Numbered from the stretch's first letter, positions 1 to 11,721 are shown. The stretch: 52,082 bases of DNA from Acidobacteriota bacterium (GCA_016210855.1 JACQTJ010000022.1:1-52082), one strand, 5' to 3'. Numbers and translations are program-made. Notes: a model not told the origin generated them from the letters alone.

Positions 1-375
1 GAAGTGGACAGCTCCGAGATAGCCTTCAAAATTGCCGGCTCCTTGGCCTTCAAAGAGGCTGCCGCTAAGGCCCAGCCGGTCCTGCTCGAGCCCATGATGG
101 CGCTCGAAGTGGTGGTGCCCGAAGAGTACATGGGCGACGTCATCGGCGACATCAGCGCCCGCCGCGGCCACGTGGGCGGGATGGAGCGCGTCGCCGGCTC
201 CCAAGTCATCCGCGCCACCGTGCCGCTGGCCACTATGTTCGGCTACGCCACCGACTTGCGTTCCCGCACCCAGGGCCGGGGCACCTTCACCCTGCACTTC
301 AAGGAGTACGCCCAAGTGCCAGGCGAGATCGCCGAGGAAGTCATCGCCCGCGCCACCGGGCGTCTGGTCAAGTAA
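1..375 (+). CDS. fusA: Elongation factor G, C-terminal fragment (5' end outside window)
   Basis: Frame open from base 1; [35 protein letters not shown]...[34 protein letters not shown] is EF-G domain IV/V. Confidence 0.97.
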   Translation, partial: EVDSSEIAFKIAGSLAFKEAAAKAQPVLLEPMMALEVVVPEEYMGDVIGDISARRGHVGGMERVAGSQVIRATVPLATMFGYATDLRSRTQGRGTFTLHFKEYAQVPGEIAEEVIARATGRLVK

Positions 376-540
376 ATGGACAAGAAAACGATTAAGCGGA
401 TTCTGTTCGGGCTGCTGGCTGTGGGCTTTCTTTTCGTGGGCGGCCGGGAGCTCGTCCTGGCAGGTTTCAGCCTGAAGGCCATGATGGCCGGCGGGGCCGG
501 TTTAATTCTGGCCTTCTCGGCCATCACAGGGGCTGGTTGA
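376..540 (+). CDS. Small hydrophobic (putative membrane) protein, 54 aa
   Basis: ATG directly after fusA TAA (TAAATG); [54 protein letters not shown]; two hydrophobic stretches; not in ORF track. Confidence 0.55.
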   Translation: MDKKTIKRILFGLLAVGFLFVGGRELVLAGFSLKAMMAGGAGLILAFSAITGAG

Positions 541-550
541 TAGCAGTTGT

Positions 551-722
551 CCCCTGCCGTCGGCGGGGCGTCAGGGCACGGCTCTTGCCGTGCCGAAAAG
601 GAGTCGAAAGAATTTGAGGCTTTTCGAAGCGAGGTCGTCCCGACAAAGTCGGGGCGGGCGAGCAGAGATCCCGCCTTCGCGGGAAGCCCCTGAGGGCAGA
701 CCCAGTGGCAGGGGCCACTGGG
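551..722. repeat. Array of short intergenic palindromes/hairpins between fusA and tuf
   Basis: GGCACGGC-TCTT-GCCGTGCC (575-594), CGTCCCGAC-AAA-GTCGGGGCG (636-656), TCCCGC-CTTC-GCGGGA (669-684), CCCAGTGGC-AGGG-GCCACTGGG (701-722). Confidence 0.8.
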
Positions 723-754
723 CTGAGCAAAAAAGAGAGACGGAGAAGCAGACA

Positions 755-1942
<1,188 letters not shown>

Positions 1943-1960
1943 TCGGCGCCGGTTTACCCT

Positions 1961-1984
1961 GAGCCCTGAGCGAAGTCGAAGGGC
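1961..1984. repeat. Short dispersed repeat (CCTGAGCGAAGTCGAAGGG type)
   Basis: gagccctgagcgaagtcgaagggc; shares CTGAGCGAAG core with the 10897 and 36223 elements. Confidence 0.6.
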
Positions 1985-2019
1985 GAAGGGCGCCGTCACC
2001 GAGATCACCGAGTAGCGCG

Positions 2020-2352
2020 ATGCAGACGCAGGAAAAAATTCGGATTCGCTTGAAGGGTTACGACCACCGGCTGCTCGACCAGTCCACTTGGGAGATTGTG
2101 CAGACAGCGAAACGAACGGGAGCACTCGTGGCCGGCCCCATTCCCTTGCCGACCGACATCAACCGCTTCACCGTGCTGCGCTCGCCCCACGTGGACAAGA
2201 AATCGCGGGAGCAGTTCGAGATTCGCACCCACAAGCGCTTGATCGACATCCTGGAGCCGACCACGCAGACAGTGGACGCGCTGATGAAACTCGATCTCCC
2301 GGCCGGCGTGGACGTCGAAATCAAAGCCTTCGGCAAGGAGCACGGGAAATAG
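2020..2352 (+). CDS. rpsJ: 30S ribosomal protein S10
   Basis: [40 protein letters not shown]...[11 protein letters not shown]. Confidence 0.98.
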   Translation: MQTQEKIRIRLKGYDHRLLDQSTWEIVQTAKRTGALVAGPIPLPTDINRFTVLRSPHVDKKSREQFEIRTHKRLIDILEPTTQTVDALMKLDLPAGVDVEIKAFGKEHGK

Positions 2353-2354
2353 CC

Positions 2355-3014
2355 ATGGCGGTGCCGGGCCTGCTAGGAAAAAAGCTGGGGATGACCCAGG
2401 TGTTCGCCGAAGACGGGAGCGTCATCCCGGTTACGGTGCTCAAGGCCGGCCCCTGCGTAGTGGTGCAGCGCAAGACCAAAGACAACGACGGCTACGAGGC
2501 CGTGCAGTTGGGCCTGGTCGAGTTCATCAAGCCCAAGCGGGTGAACAAGCCCGAGACTGGCCACCTCAAGAAGAACAATATCCCGCCGCTGCGCTTCCTG
2601 CGGGAAATCTGCCTGGCGGACGCAAAAGAGGAAGCCAAAGCGGGCGACAAAGTTCTGGTTGAGCAACTTTTCAAGGCCAACGACCGCGTGGACGTCATCG
2701 GCACGAGCAAAGGCCGCGGCTGGGCGGGCTTCGTCCGCCGCCACCATTTCCGCGGCGGCGCCGCCAGCCACGGTTCGATGTTCCACCGCGCTCCGGGCTC
2801 GATCGGGGCGAGCTCGTTCCCCTCGCGCGTCTGGCCGGGCCAGCGCATGGCCGGGCAGATGGGCACGGACCGCGTCACAGCCCGAAACGTGAAAGTCGTG
2901 CAAGTGGATGCCGACGAGCACTTGCTGCTCGTCAAAGGCGCGGTTCCGGGAGCGAACGGTGGCTACGTCATCATCCGCCGTACCAAGAAGGCAGCCAAGC
3001 GCAGCAAGCGCTGA
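2355..3014 (+). CDS. rplC: 50S ribosomal protein L3
   Basis: [36 protein letters not shown]...[33 protein letters not shown]. Confidence 0.98.
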   Translation: MAVPGLLGKKLGMTQVFAEDGSVIPVTVLKAGPCVVVQRKTKDNDGYEAVQLGLVEFIKPKRVNKPETGHLKKNNIPPLRFLREICLADAKEEAKAGDKVLVEQLFKANDRVDVIGTSKGRGWAGFVRRHHFRGGAASHGSMFHRAPGSIGASSFPSRVWPGQRMAGQMGTDRVTARNVKVVQVDADEHLLLVKGAVPGANGGYVIIRRTKKAAKRSKR

Positions 3015-3028
3015 AGGATTTGGACGCC

Positions 3029-3670
3029 ATGCCGACAGTGGACGTGAAAAACCTGGCGAACCGCAAGGTGGGGACGCTCGAGTTGCGCGACGACGTCTTC
3101 GCCGCCCGGGTGAACCAGTCCGTGCTCTACGAGGCGGTGCGGCACTATCTGGCCTCCCTGCGCCGGGGCACGCACCAGACCAAGACCCGCGGCGAAGTGA
3201 GCGGCGGCGGCCGCAAACCCTGGCGGCAGAAGGGGACGGGGCGGGCCCGCCACGGCTCCATTCGCTCCCCGCTCTGGCGCCACGGCGGCACCGTGCACGG
3301 CCCGCAGCCGCGCGACTACAGCTACGCCCTGCCCCGCAAGGTGCTGCTCGGAGCGCTGCGCGGCGCCCTGACCGCCAAGCTCCAAGCGGAGAGGTTGCTG
3401 GTGGTGGACAAGCTCGAACTTGAGACCCACAAGACCAAAGCGTTGCGGGAAATCCTCGCCCGCCTGGGCATCGACAAGACCTTGCTCATCGTGGACGGCA
3501 ACAGCAACACCAACCTCGAGCGCGCCAGCCGCAACTTGGCCGGCGTCAAGCTGGTCGCCACCCGCCAGGTGCACCCATACGACGTGCTGGCGCACGACCG
3601 GGTGCTGTTCTCCCAAGGCGCAGTGGAGAAATTGCAGCGGGCGATTGCCCTCCGGACCAAAGCGGCATGA
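3029..3670 (+). CDS. rplD: 50S ribosomal protein L4
   Basis: [49 protein letters not shown] at 3029 preferred to TTG at 3020. Confidence 0.97.
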   Translation: MPTVDVKNLANRKVGTLELRDDVFAARVNQSVLYEAVRHYLASLRRGTHQTKTRGEVSGGGRKPWRQKGTGRARHGSIRSPLWRHGGTVHGPQPRDYSYALPRKVLLGALRGALTAKLQAERLLVVDKLELETHKTKALREILARLGIDKTLLIVDGNSNTNLERASRNLAGVKLVATRQVHPYDVLAHDRVLFSQGAVEKLQRAIALRTKAA

Positions 3671-3960
3671 AGGCCCTCACCGACATCATCCGGCGCCCCA
3701 TCATCACCGAGAAGGGCGTGCAGATCAAAGACCTGCAGCGCACCCTGGTGTTCGAGGTGGCCCCGCAAGCCACCAAGCCCGAAATCAAGCGGGCGGTGGA
3801 GGCGATGTTCAACGTCAAGGTGGAGCAGGTGCGCACGGTTCTGCTGCCGGGGAAGTTTCGTCGCCGGGGACTGAAGGGCGGCTACCGGGCCGACTGGAAG
3901 AAGGCCTACGTGCGCCTGAAGCCCGGCGAGAAGATGGTCGAATATCTGGAGCCTGCTTGA
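3667..3960 (+). CDS. rplW: 50S ribosomal protein L23
   Basis: [52 protein letters not shown]. Confidence 0.97.
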   Translation: MKALTDIIRRPIITEKGVQIKDLQRTLVFEVAPQATKPEIKRAVEAMFNVKVEQVRTVLLPGKFRRRGLKGGYRADWKKAYVRLKPGEKMVEYLEPA

Positions 3961-3961
3961 T

Positions 3962-4786
3962 ATGCCGCTGAAAACTTATCGTCCCACTACGCCGGGCCAG
4001 CGGGGAATGGCCCGCCTCGACCGGGTCGAGGTCACGCGCGAGCAGCCCGAAAAGAGCCTGCTCGAACCGCTGCCGAAGACCGGGGGCCGCAACAGCCTGG
4101 GCCGGGTCAGCGCCTGGCACCGCGGCGGCGGCCACAAGCGCCTGTACCGACAGATCGACTTCCGCCGCGACAAACAGGGCATCCCGGCGCGCGTCGCCGC
4201 CATCGAGTACGACCCCAACCGCTCGGCCAACATCGCCTTGTTGCACTACGCCGATGGCGAGAAGCGCTACATCCTCCACCCACTCGGGCTGAATGTGGGC
4301 GACACCGTCATCGCCGGAGCCACCGCCGACATCCTGCCGGGCAATACCCTGCCCCTGCGGGCCATTCCCCCCGGCACCATGATTCACAACCTGGAGCTGC
4401 GCCCCGGCAAGGGCGGCCAGCTGGTGCGCGCCGCTGGCACCTCCGCGCAACTGCTCTCGAAGGAAGACGACTACTCCCTGGTGAAGCTGCCTTCGGGCGA
4501 AACCCGCAAAGTGCTCACCGACTGCCGGGCCACCATCGGGCAGATCGGCAACCTCGACCACGAGAACGTGACCTCCGGCAAGGCCGGCCGCACCCGCTGG
4601 CTGGGCCGCCGGCCAACAGTGCGCGGCGTGGCCATGAACCCGATCGATCACCCCCACGGGGGCGGCGAAGGCAAGACCGGCACCGGCGGCACGCCCCAGA
4701 CCCCCTGGGGCAAGCCCACCCGCGGCTACCGCACCCGCCGCAACCCGCGCACGGACCGCTACATTGTCGAGCGACGGAGCTCGTAG
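3962..4786 (+). CDS. rplB: 50S ribosomal protein L2
   Basis: [28 protein letters not shown]...[33 protein letters not shown]. Confidence 0.98.
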   Translation: MPLKTYRPTTPGQRGMARLDRVEVTREQPEKSLLEPLPKTGGRNSLGRVSAWHRGGGHKRLYRQIDFRRDKQGIPARVAAIEYDPNRSANIALLHYADGEKRYILHPLGLNVGDTVIAGATADILPGNTLPLRAIPPGTMIHNLELRPGKGGQLVRAAGTSAQLLSKEDDYSLVKLPSGETRKVLTDCRATIGQIGNLDHENVTSGKAGRTRWLGRRPTVRGVAMNPIDHPHGGGEGKTGTGGTPQTPWGKPTRGYRTRRNPRTDRYIVERRSS

Positions 4787-5167
4787 ATGCCGCGTTCACT
4801 GAAAAAAGGGCCGTTCATTGATGCGCACCTGATGGACAAGGTGCAGGGGATGAACCGGCGCAACGAAAAGAAGGTCCTCCGCACCTGGTCGCGCCGCTCG
4901 ACGGTCGTGCCGGAGATGGTCGGCCACACCATCGCCGTGCACAACGGCAAGAAGTTCATCCCGGTCTACATCACCGAGAACATGGTGGGCCACAAGCTGG
5001 GGGAATTCGCCCCCACCCGCATCTTCAGGGCCCACGGCGTCAAGGGAGCCATGGAAAAGGCGGCCGGGCCAGCTCCGATGCCGGGCGCAGCTCCCGCGGC
5101 TCCAGCCGGTGGCGCGGCTCCCGCCCCCGCGGGCGGCGCAGCCCCAGCGGCAAAGAAGGAAGGCTAA
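4787..5167 (+). CDS. rpsS: 30S ribosomal protein S19 with Ala/Pro-rich C-terminal tail
   Basis: [19 protein letters not shown]...[18 protein letters not shown], then about 40 aa of A/P/G/K. Confidence 0.97.
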   Translation: MPRSLKKGPFIDAHLMDKVQGMNRRNEKKVLRTWSRRSTVVPEMVGHTIAVHNGKKFIPVYITENMVGHKLGEFAPTRIFRAHGVKGAMEKAAGPAPMPGAAPAAPAGGAAPAPAGGAAPAAKKEG

Positions 5168-5170
5168 GCG

Positions 5171-5698
5171 ATGGCAGAAAAGAAAAAGCCCGAGGGCGGC
5201 AAGCCCGCCGCGGCGGGCAAGCGCGCCGCGCGCAAGCCGGCAGCCGAGACGCGGGCCAAACCCGGTGTGGCGGCCCGCTTGCTCCGGCGGCGCAAGCCGG
5301 AACCGGCAGGCGCGGCTCCGGTCGAAGCCCGCGCCGTCGCCCGCTATGTTCGGCTCTCGCCCCAGAAGGCGCGCCTGGTGATGGATTTGATTCGCGGACA
5401 GGGCGTGGGCCCGGCCCTCGACCAGTTGCAGTTCACCAAGCAGCGGGCAGCCCGGCCCATCGCCAAGGTGTTGCGCTCGGCCATCGCCAACGCCGAGCAG
5501 AAGTCGGAGACCGTGGACGTGGATCGGCTCTACGTCAAGTACGCGGTGGTGAACGAAGGGCCGCGCTGGAAGCGAGTCCGCCCGGCACCGTTCGGGCGCG
5601 CCTACCAGGTGCAGCGGCGCACCAGTCACATCGAGATTGCGGTGGCGGAGCGCTCGACCGGCGGCGCCCCGGCCCCGGCGAAGGCAGCCACGGCTTAG
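5171..5698 (+). CDS. rplV: 50S ribosomal protein L22 with Lys/Ala/Arg-rich N-terminal extension
   Basis: [27 protein letters not shown]...[29 protein letters not shown], preceded by about 50 low-complexity aa. Confidence 0.96.
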   Translation: MAEKKKPEGGKPAAAGKRAARKPAAETRAKPGVAARLLRRRKPEPAGAAPVEARAVARYVRLSPQKARLVMDLIRGQGVGPALDQLQFTKQRAARPIAKVLRSAIANAEQKSETVDVDRLYVKYAVVNEGPRWKRVRPAPFGRAYQVQRRTSHIEIAVAERSTGGAPAPAKAATA

Positions 5699-5711
5699 AG
5701 GAGGAGACGGA

Positions 5712-6386
5712 GTGGGACAGAAAACGCATCCCTACGGTTTCCGGCTGGGCATCAACAAGACCTGGAAGTCGCGCTGGTTCGCCCGGAAGGGCTACGCCGG
5801 TCTGCTCTACGAAGACTTGAAACTGCGCGCGCAGCTGAAAGACAAGCTGCGCGGGGCCGGCATCAGCTCCATCGAGATCGAGCGGGCGGCGAACAAGTTG
5901 ATGATCCGCATTTACGCCGCCCGGCCGGGCATCGTCATCGGGCGCAAGGGGGCGGAGATTGACAAGCTCCGGGCTGACATCCAGCAGCGCACCGGGCGGG
6001 AGGTGCACATTGACATCAGCGAAGTGCACCGCCCGGAGATGGACGCGCAGCTCGTGGCCGAATCCATCGCCTTGCAACTCGAGAAGCGCGTTGCCTTCCG
6101 CCGCGCCATGCGGAAGGCCGTGGACTCGGCGCTGCGCTTCGGCTGCCTGGGCATCAAGGTGCGCTGCGCCGGACGCCTGAACGGGGCTGACATTGCCCGC
6201 AAGGAGTGGTACCTGCAGGGGCGGCTGCCCTTGCAGACGCTCCGGGCCGACATCGATTACGGCTTTGCCCAGGCCTACACCACCTACGGGGTCATCGGGG
6301 TGAAGTGCTGGGTCTACAAGGGCGAGGTAGCGAAGAGCAAGGTGCACCGCGAGGAAGTGGGGGTGCCGGCCTTCGCCGGGGTGTAA
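5712..6386 (+). CDS. rpsC: 30S ribosomal protein S3
   Basis: GTG start; [35 protein letters not shown]...[16 protein letters not shown]. Confidence 0.97.
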   Translation: MGQKTHPYGFRLGINKTWKSRWFARKGYAGLLYEDLKLRAQLKDKLRGAGISSIEIERAANKLMIRIYAARPGIVIGRKGAEIDKLRADIQQRTGREVHIDISEVHRPEMDAQLVAESIALQLEKRVAFRRAMRKAVDSALRFGCLGIKVRCAGRLNGADIARKEWYLQGRLPLQTLRADIDYGFAQAYTTYGVIGVKCWVYKGEVAKSKVHREEVGVPAFAGV

Positions 6387-6398
6387 GGGACTGCCGCC

Positions 6399-6818
6399 AT
6401 GTTGATGCCCAAAAAGGTCAAGTACCGCAAGCAGCACCGCGGCCGGATGAAAGGCAAGGCCTGGCGCGGCAGCCAGCTGGCGTTCGGCGAGCAGGGCCTG
6501 AAGGCGCTCAGCCCCGGCTGGGTCACGGCCCGGCAGATCGAGGCGGCGCGGGTTGCCATCACCCGCTTCATGAAGCGCGGCGGGAAGATGTGGATTCGCG
6601 TCTTCCCCGACAAGCCCTACACGAAGAAGCCGGCCGAGACCCGCATGGGCAAGGGCAAGGGGCCGGTCGAAGGCTGGGTGGCAGTGGTCCGCCCCGGGCG
6701 GATTCTCTTCGAGGTGGAGGGGATGCCCCCGGCCGAGGCCGAAGAGGCTCTGCGCCTGGCGGCCCACAAGCTGCCGGTGCGCACCACCTTCGTCACCCGC
6801 ACCACCCTGGGAGACTAG
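6399..6818 (+). CDS. rplP: 50S ribosomal protein L16
   Basis: [54 protein letters not shown]; start could be 6405. Confidence 0.97.
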   Translation: MLMPKKVKYRKQHRGRMKGKAWRGSQLAFGEQGLKALSPGWVTARQIEAARVAITRFMKRGGKMWIRVFPDKPYTKKPAETRMGKGKGPVEGWVAVVRPGRILFEVEGMPPAEAEEALRLAAHKLPVRTTFVTRTTLGD

Positions 6819-6825
6819 AGGGGTT

Positions 6826-7038
6826 ATGACCGCGGACGAGTTGCGACAACTGAGCCCGGACGAGCTGCAGGTGAAGGAAAAGGAGATGCGGGAGCAGCTC
6901 ACCCGGCTGCGCTTTCAACTGGCCGGCGGGCAGGCCGAGAGCCTCAAGAAGATCCGCATGCTGCGCAAAGACATTGCCCGCCTGCTCGGTGTGCGGCGGG
7001 AACACGAGCTCGGAGGAACGCGTGGCGGAAGCCACTAG
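6826..7038 (+). CDS. rpmC: 50S ribosomal protein L29
   Basis: [51 protein letters not shown]. Confidence 0.95.
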   Translation: MTADELRQLSPDELQVKEKEMREQLTRLRFQLAGGQAESLKKIRMLRKDIARLLGVRREHELGGTRGGSH

Positions 7039-7303
7039 CACGGCGGTCCAGCCCCGCAAGCGCCAGCGGCGCGTCGGGGAGGTGGTGAGCGCCAAGATGG
7101 ACAAGACCATTGTGGTCAAGGTCACTCGGCGCATCCAGCACCCGCTCTACAAGCGGGTCGTGCAAATGCGCAAGAAGTTCTACGCCCACGACGAGCACAA
7201 CCAGTGCCGCGAAGGCGACTGGGTGCGGATCGAGGAAACTCGCCCGCTCTCGAAGCTGAAGCGCTGGCGGCTGGTGGAAGTGCTCGAGAAGGCCCGCGCC
7301 TAG
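7022..7303 (+). CDS. rpsQ: 30S ribosomal protein S17
   Basis: GTG start overlapping rpmC 3' end; [73 protein letters not shown]. Confidence 0.95.
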   Translation: MAEATSTAVQPRKRQRRVGEVVSAKMDKTIVVKVTRRIQHPLYKRVVQMRKKFYAHDEHNQCREGDWVRIEETRPLSKLKRWRLVEVLEKARA

Positions 7304-7315
7304 GAGCGGACGACC

Positions 7316-7684
7316 ATGATCATGATGCGAACCCGCTTGACCGTGGCCGATAACTCCGGCGCCAAGCGTCTGGCCACCATCCTGCCTCTGGGGGGGCACG
7401 TGGGCCTGAAAGCTGGCCTGGGCGATGTGGTCACGGCCGCGGTCAAGGAGGCCGCCCCCGACAGTCCCATCAAGAAGGGCAAGGTGGTGAAGGCCGTGAT
7501 CGTGCGGATGCGCAAGGAGCACCGCCGCCGGGACGGCAGCTACATCCGCTTCGACGACAACGCCGCCGTGCTCATCAACGAAGCCGGCGAGCCCGTCGGC
7601 ACCCGCGTCTTCGGGCCGGTGGCCCGCGAGCTGCGCGAGCGCAAGTTCTTGAAGATTGTCTCTCTGGCTCCTGAGGTGTGGTGA
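7316..7684 (+). CDS. rplN: 50S ribosomal protein L14
   Basis: [21 protein letters not shown]...[49 protein letters not shown]. Confidence 0.97.
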   Translation: MIMMRTRLTVADNSGAKRLATILPLGGHVGLKAGLGDVVTAAVKEAAPDSPIKKGKVVKAVIVRMRKEHRRRDGSYIRFDDNAAVLINEAGEPVGTRVFGPVARELRERKFLKIVSLAPEVW

Positions 7685-8013
7685 TGGCCTGGACGGTGAG
7701 CCTCCGCAAGGGCGATCAGGTGAAGGTGATCGCCGGGCGCGACAAGGGCAAGACCGGGCGCGTGCTCTCGGTGGACCAGGACAAGCGCATCTGCACGGTG
7801 GAGCACGTCAACCTGGTGAAGCGGCACACCCGCCCCAACCCGGCCAAGCAGATCAAGGGCGGGATCGTGGAGCGGGAAGGCCGCATCCACATCTCGAACC
7901 TCATGGTGGTTTGCCCGAGCTGCAGCAAGGCCACCCGGGTCCGGCACCAGTTCCTGGACGACGGCAGCAAGATGCGCGCCTGCGCCCGCTGCGGGGCCAC
8001 GCTCGGGCATTAG
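7684..8013 (+). CDS. rplX: 50S ribosomal protein L24
   Basis: [28 protein letters not shown]...[36 protein letters not shown]...CARCG; ATG overlaps rplN stop. Confidence 0.96.
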   Translation: MAWTVSLRKGDQVKVIAGRDKGKTGRVLSVDQDKRICTVEHVNLVKRHTRPNPAKQIKGGIVEREGRIHISNLMVVCPSCSKATRVRHQFLDDGSKMRACARCGATLGH

Positions 8014-8029
8014 AGGAGGAAGCGACGCG

Positions 8030-8575
8030 ATGCCGATGAGCCGCTTGCACGAGCGCTACCAACGGGAAGTCTTGCCCTGGTTGAGGCAAGAGATGGGCTA
8101 CCCGAACCCGCTGGCGGCGCCGCGTCTGAAAAAGATTGTGCTGAACATGGGCATCGGAGAGGCCCGGGAGAACATCAAGGCCCTGGACGCCGCCGTGGCG
8201 GAACTCGCCCAGATCACCGGGCAGAAGCCGGTGGTCACCCGGGCCCGCAAGTCCATCGCCAATTTCAAGCTGCGCAAAAACATGGCCATCGGGGCGGCGG
8301 TCACTCTGCGCGGCGAGCGCATGTACGAGTTTCTGGATCGGCTGGTGAACATCGTGCTCCCCCGGGTGCGCGACTTCAAGGGCTTGCCCAGCAAGGCCTT
8401 TGACGGCCGGGGCAACTACACCCTGGGGCTGCGCGACCAGCTGGTCTTCCCCGAAGTGGATTACGCCCGGGTGGATAAGGTGCGGGGAATGAATATCACC
8501 CTGGTCACTACCGCCAAGACCGACGAAGAGGGCCGCACCCTGCTCAAGCAGCTGGGCGTGCCCCTGCGCGACTAG
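8030..8575 (+). CDS. rplE: 50S ribosomal protein L5
   Basis: [40 protein letters not shown]...[21 protein letters not shown]. Confidence 0.97.
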   Translation: MPMSRLHERYQREVLPWLRQEMGYPNPLAAPRLKKIVLNMGIGEARENIKALDAAVAELAQITGQKPVVTRARKSIANFKLRKNMAIGAAVTLRGERMYEFLDRLVNIVLPRVRDFKGLPSKAFDGRGNYTLGLRDQLVFPEVDYARVDKVRGMNITLVTTAKTDEEGRTLLKQLGVPLRD

Positions 8576-8591
8576 GAGAGAAGGAGGACCG

Positions 8592-8777
8592 GTGGCCACC
8601 ACAGCCCAGGAAGTCAAAACCCGGCGGAAGCGCAAGTACTCGATCCGCCACCGCCACCGCTGCCGGCTGTGCGGGCGGCCGCGGGGCTACCTGCGCAAGT
8701 TCCAGCTCTGCCGCATCTGCTTTCGGCAACGGGCCCTGCGCGGGGAGATTCCCGGGGTGGTGAAAGCCAGCTGGTAA
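8592..8777 (+). CDS. rpsZ: 30S ribosomal protein S14, zinc-binding type Z
   Basis: GTG start; [46 protein letters not shown] with CxxC...CxxC. Confidence 0.96.
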   Translation: MATTAQEVKTRRKRKYSIRHRHRCRLCGRPRGYLRKFQLCRICFRQRALRGEIPGVVKASW

Positions 8778-8787
8778 AGGGAGAGTC

Positions 8788-9189
8788 ATGGGAGCGCCGA
8801 CCGATCCGATTGCCGACATGCTGACCTCGATGCGCAACGCCCTGCGGGCGCGCCATCAGAAGGCGGACGTGCCGGCGTCCAAAATCAAGGGCGAGATTGC
8901 CCGGGTGATGAAGGAAGAAGGGTTTTTGGCCGCCTACAAGATGATCGAGGAGAACAAGAAGAAGACCCTGCGCCTCTATCTGAAGTACGGGCCGAACAAG
9001 CAGAGCGTCATCAGCGGCCTGCGCCGGGTCTCGAAACCCGGCCGGCGGGTCTACCGCGCCCGAGTCGGGATTAAGCCGGTTTTTGGCGGCCTGGGCTTGA
9101 ACATCCTCACCACCCCGCAGGGCATCATGAGCGGCCGCCAGGCCCGGCGGCAGGGCGTGGGCGGCGAAGTTCTCTGCGAGGTGTGGTAG
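8788..9189 (+). CDS. rpsH: 30S ribosomal protein S8
   Basis: DPIADMLTSMRNALRARHQKADVPASKIKGEIARVMKEEGFL...GIMSGRQARRQGVGGEVLCEVW. Confidence 0.97.
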   Translation: MGAPTDPIADMLTSMRNALRARHQKADVPASKIKGEIARVMKEEGFLAAYKMIEENKKKTLRLYLKYGPNKQSVISGLRRVSKPGRRVYRARVGIKPVFGGLGLNILTTPQGIMSGRQARRQGVGGEVLCEVW

Positions 9190-9204
9190 CCAAGTTTTCG
9201 GCGG

Positions 9205-9327
9205 GGCGGGGTTTCAACCCCGCCAAAGGAGTGCAAAAGAGTTTGGGCTTTGGCCCCGGGGGGATTGACCTCAGCGGCTGAAGCCGGTGGACAAGCTAGG
9301 CGTGAATGTCAGGGCTGAGGCCCTGAC
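9205..9327. repeat. Array of short palindromes between rpsH and rplF
   Basis: GGCGGGGT-TTCA-ACCCCGCC (9205-9224), GGGC-TTTG-GCCC (9245-9256), CGGC-TGAA-GCCG (9275-9286), GTCAGGGC-TGAG-GCCCTGAC (9308-9327). Confidence 0.8.
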
Positions 9328-9357
9328 CCGCCACTACGGGTGAGGTTGAAGGCAACG

Positions 9358-9945
9358 ATGTCGCGCATTGGTCGAAAGCCGATCGAGGTTCCCGCGGGGG
9401 TGACGGTGAAGATCACCGAGCAGGCCGTGGAAGTGCAGGGCCCCAAGGGGAAGCTCTCCACCCCGGTGCCCTTCGGTATGCGCTTCCAGCAGCAGGCCAG
9501 CACGTTGATGGTGCGGCCGGTGGCCATGCCGGAGATCGAGGTCCGCAGGGAAGCCCTCGACCACCTCCCCCGCCAGCAGAAAGCCGCCTGGGGCCTGGCC
9601 CGGGCCCTGGCCGCCAACGCCATCCTGGGCGTCACCAAAGGCTTCGCGAAGGAGCTCGAAATCGTGGGCGTCGGCTACAAGGCCGAGGTGCAGGGCAAGA
9701 AAGCGGTCTTTTCGCTGGGTTACTCTCAGCCGGTCCAGTTCCCCATCCCCGACGGCATCCAGATCAGCGTGGACAAGCAAACCCGCATCACCGTCAGCGG
9801 GATTGACAAACAGCTGGTCGGGCAGGTGGCCAAGGAGATTCGCTCGCTTCGGCCGCCCGACCCGTACAAGCAGAAAGGCATCCGGTTCGTGGGCGAGCTG
9901 CTGCGCAAGAAGGCCGGCAAGGCGGCGGCCACCACCACCAAGTAG
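9358..9945 (+). CDS. rplF: 50S ribosomal protein L6
   Basis: [33 protein letters not shown]...[12 protein letters not shown]...[22 protein letters not shown]. Confidence 0.96.
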   Translation: MSRIGRKPIEVPAGVTVKITEQAVEVQGPKGKLSTPVPFGMRFQQQASTLMVRPVAMPEIEVRREALDHLPRQQKAAWGLARALAANAILGVTKGFAKELEIVGVGYKAEVQGKKAVFSLGYSQPVQFPIPDGIQISVDKQTRITVSGIDKQLVGQVAKEIRSLRPPDPYKQKGIRFVGELLRKKAGKAAATTTK

Positions 9946-9947
9946 CC

Positions 9948-10340
9948 ATGCGATTCGGAACCGCCCGCAAACCCGTAGCCAAGATCACCCGGGTGGAGCA
10001 CCGGCAGCGGGTTCACCGCCGGGTGCGGCTCCAGGTGGTGGGGACGCCGGAGCGGCCGCGCCTCTCCGTCTTCCGCTCCCACAAGCACATCTACGCCCAG
10101 GTGGTGGACGACTCCCAGGGGCGGACCTTGGTCTCGGCCTCTTCGCGCGACAAGCAGGTGCGCTCCGAGCTGCGCACCGGCGGCAACGTGGCCGCCGCCA
10201 AACTGATTGGGAAGATTCTGGGCGAGCGCGCCCGCCAGGCCGGCGTCAACCAGGTGGTTTTCGACCGTGGCGGCTACAAATACCACGGGCGGGTCAAGGC
10301 GCTGGCCGATTCCGCCCGGGAGGCCGGACTGCGGTTCTAA
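9948..10340 (+). CDS. rplR: 50S ribosomal protein L18
   Basis: [46 protein letters not shown]...[26 protein letters not shown]. Confidence 0.97.
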   Translation: MRFGTARKPVAKITRVEHRQRVHRRVRLQVVGTPERPRLSVFRSHKHIYAQVVDDSQGRTLVSASSRDKQVRSELRTGGNVAAAKLIGKILGERARQAGVNQVVFDRGGYKYHGRVKALADSAREAGLRF

Positions 10341-10342
10341 CC

Positions 10343-10873
10343 ATGAGCAAAGCCAGCTTCGAGGAGAAAGTGCTCCAACAAAAACCGATTGACGCCAGCG
10401 CGCTGCAGCTGAAAGAGCACGTGGTGTCGGTAAACCGGGTCACCAAAGTGGTGAAGGGCGGCAAGAACCTGAGCTTTTCGGCGCTGGTGGTGGTGGGCGA
10501 CGGCCAGGGCATCGTGGGCTACGGCCTGGGCAAGGCCCGCGAAGTGCCGATGGCCATCCGCAAGGGGATCGAGCTCGCCAAGAAGAACCTGCTCAAGGTG
10601 AACGTCACCCCGCCCAGCATCCCCCACACGGTGCTCGGCAAGTACGCCGCCAGCCAGGTGCTCTTGAAGCCTGCCCCAGAAGGCACCGGGGTCATCGCGG
10701 GCGGGCCGGTGCGCCCGGTGATGGAGGCGGCCGGCATCCAGAATGTCTTCACGAAGGCCATCGGCAACACCAACCCGCACAACGTGGTCAAGGCCACGCT
10801 CGACGCCCTGCTGCAGCTGAAGGACAGGGCAGCCGTGGCCGCCCTGCGCGGCAAGGAACCCCAGGAGCTTTAA
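10343..10873 (+). CDS. rpsE: 30S ribosomal protein S5
   Basis: [57 protein letters not shown]...[16 protein letters not shown]. Confidence 0.97.
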   Translation: MSKASFEEKVLQQKPIDASALQLKEHVVSVNRVTKVVKGGKNLSFSALVVVGDGQGIVGYGLGKAREVPMAIRKGIELAKKNLLKVNVTPPSIPHTVLGKYAASQVLLKPAPEGTGVIAGGPVRPVMEAAGIQNVFTKAIGNTNPHNVVKATLDALLQLKDRAAVAALRGKEPQEL

Positions 10874-10896
10874 GCGATGGTGCGGTTCTCTCTTGG

Positions 10897-10979
10897 TGTC
10901 ATTCTGAGCGAAGCGAAGAATCTCAAACGCAGAATACCGGGAAGATTGAGATTCTTCGGCCTTCGGCCTCAGAATGACA
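10897..10979. repeat. Long imperfect inverted repeat between rpsE and rpmD
   Basis: Left arm tgtcattctgagcgaagcgaagaatctcaa (10897-10926), 19-nt spacer, right arm ttgagattcttcggccttcggcctcagaatgaca (10946-10979). Confidence 0.9.
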
Positions 10980-11006
10980 AACCCGGTTCCGGCGGGCGCG
11001 ACTAAG

Positions 11007-11201
11007 ATGGCGAAGAAGAAGAGCGGCCGGTTGCGAATCAAGTGGGTGAAGAGCTGGATCGGGTGCACCGAAGACCAGCGGGCCACGGTGCGGGGCCTCG
11101 GGCTGCGCCGGCTCCACCAAGTGGTGGAGCGGGCGGACACGGCCGCCATCCGCGGCATGGTCAAAAAGATTTCCCACCTGGTTACGGTGGTGGAGGATTA
11201 G
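11007..11201 (+). CDS. rpmD: 50S ribosomal protein L30
   Basis: [57 protein letters not shown]. Confidence 0.93.
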   Translation: MAKKKSGRLRIKWVKSWIGCTEDQRATVRGLGLRRLHQVVERADTAAIRGMVKKISHLVTVVED

Positions 11202-11202
11202 C

Positions 11203-11691
11203 ATGGCGGAACTGAACCAGTTGCGACCGCCCCGCGGAGCCCGCAAGAAGCCCATGCGCGTGGGGCGCGGCATCGGGGCCCGGAAGTCGAAGACCGCCGG
11301 GCGCGGCAACAAGGGACAGCTCTCCCGCACCGGCCGGCGCCGCCGGCCCGGCTTTGAAGGCGGTCAGATGCCCTTGCACCGCCGCCTGCCCAAGCGCGGC
11401 TTTACCAACATCTTCCGCAGCGAGCACGCCATCGTGAACGTGGCGGCCCTGAACGCCTTCGCCGCCGGTGAGCGGGTGACCCCGGAGAACCTGCGGGCCC
11501 GCGGCCTGGTGCGCCGTCCCCGGCCGGTGAAGATCCTGGGCGAGGGGGAGCTGAAGGTGAAGCTCACCGTGGCCGCGCACGCCTTCAGTGCCAGTGCCCG
11601 CCAGAAGATCGAACAGGCGGGGGGTCAAGTGGAGGTTCTCCCGGTCGCGCCCGTGAAGGAGTCTTCGGCCGGCGCCCCCGCCAGCGCGTAG
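11203..11691 (+). CDS. rplO: 50S ribosomal protein L15
   Basis: [41 protein letters not shown]...[22 protein letters not shown]. Confidence 0.97.
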   Translation: MAELNQLRPPRGARKKPMRVGRGIGARKSKTAGRGNKGQLSRTGRRRRPGFEGGQMPLHRRLPKRGFTNIFRSEHAIVNVAALNAFAAGERVTPENLRARGLVRRPRPVKILGEGELKVKLTVAAHAFSASARQKIEQAGGQVEVLPVAPVKESSAGAPASA

Positions 11692-11721
11692 TCCCCGATC
11701 TATGGTGAGCCTCGCCGAACC

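Noticed and set aside
7022-7038. 17-nt overlap of rpmC and rpsQ
   Set aside because: Short same-strand overlaps are normal in ribosomal operons; start codon choice is also uncertain
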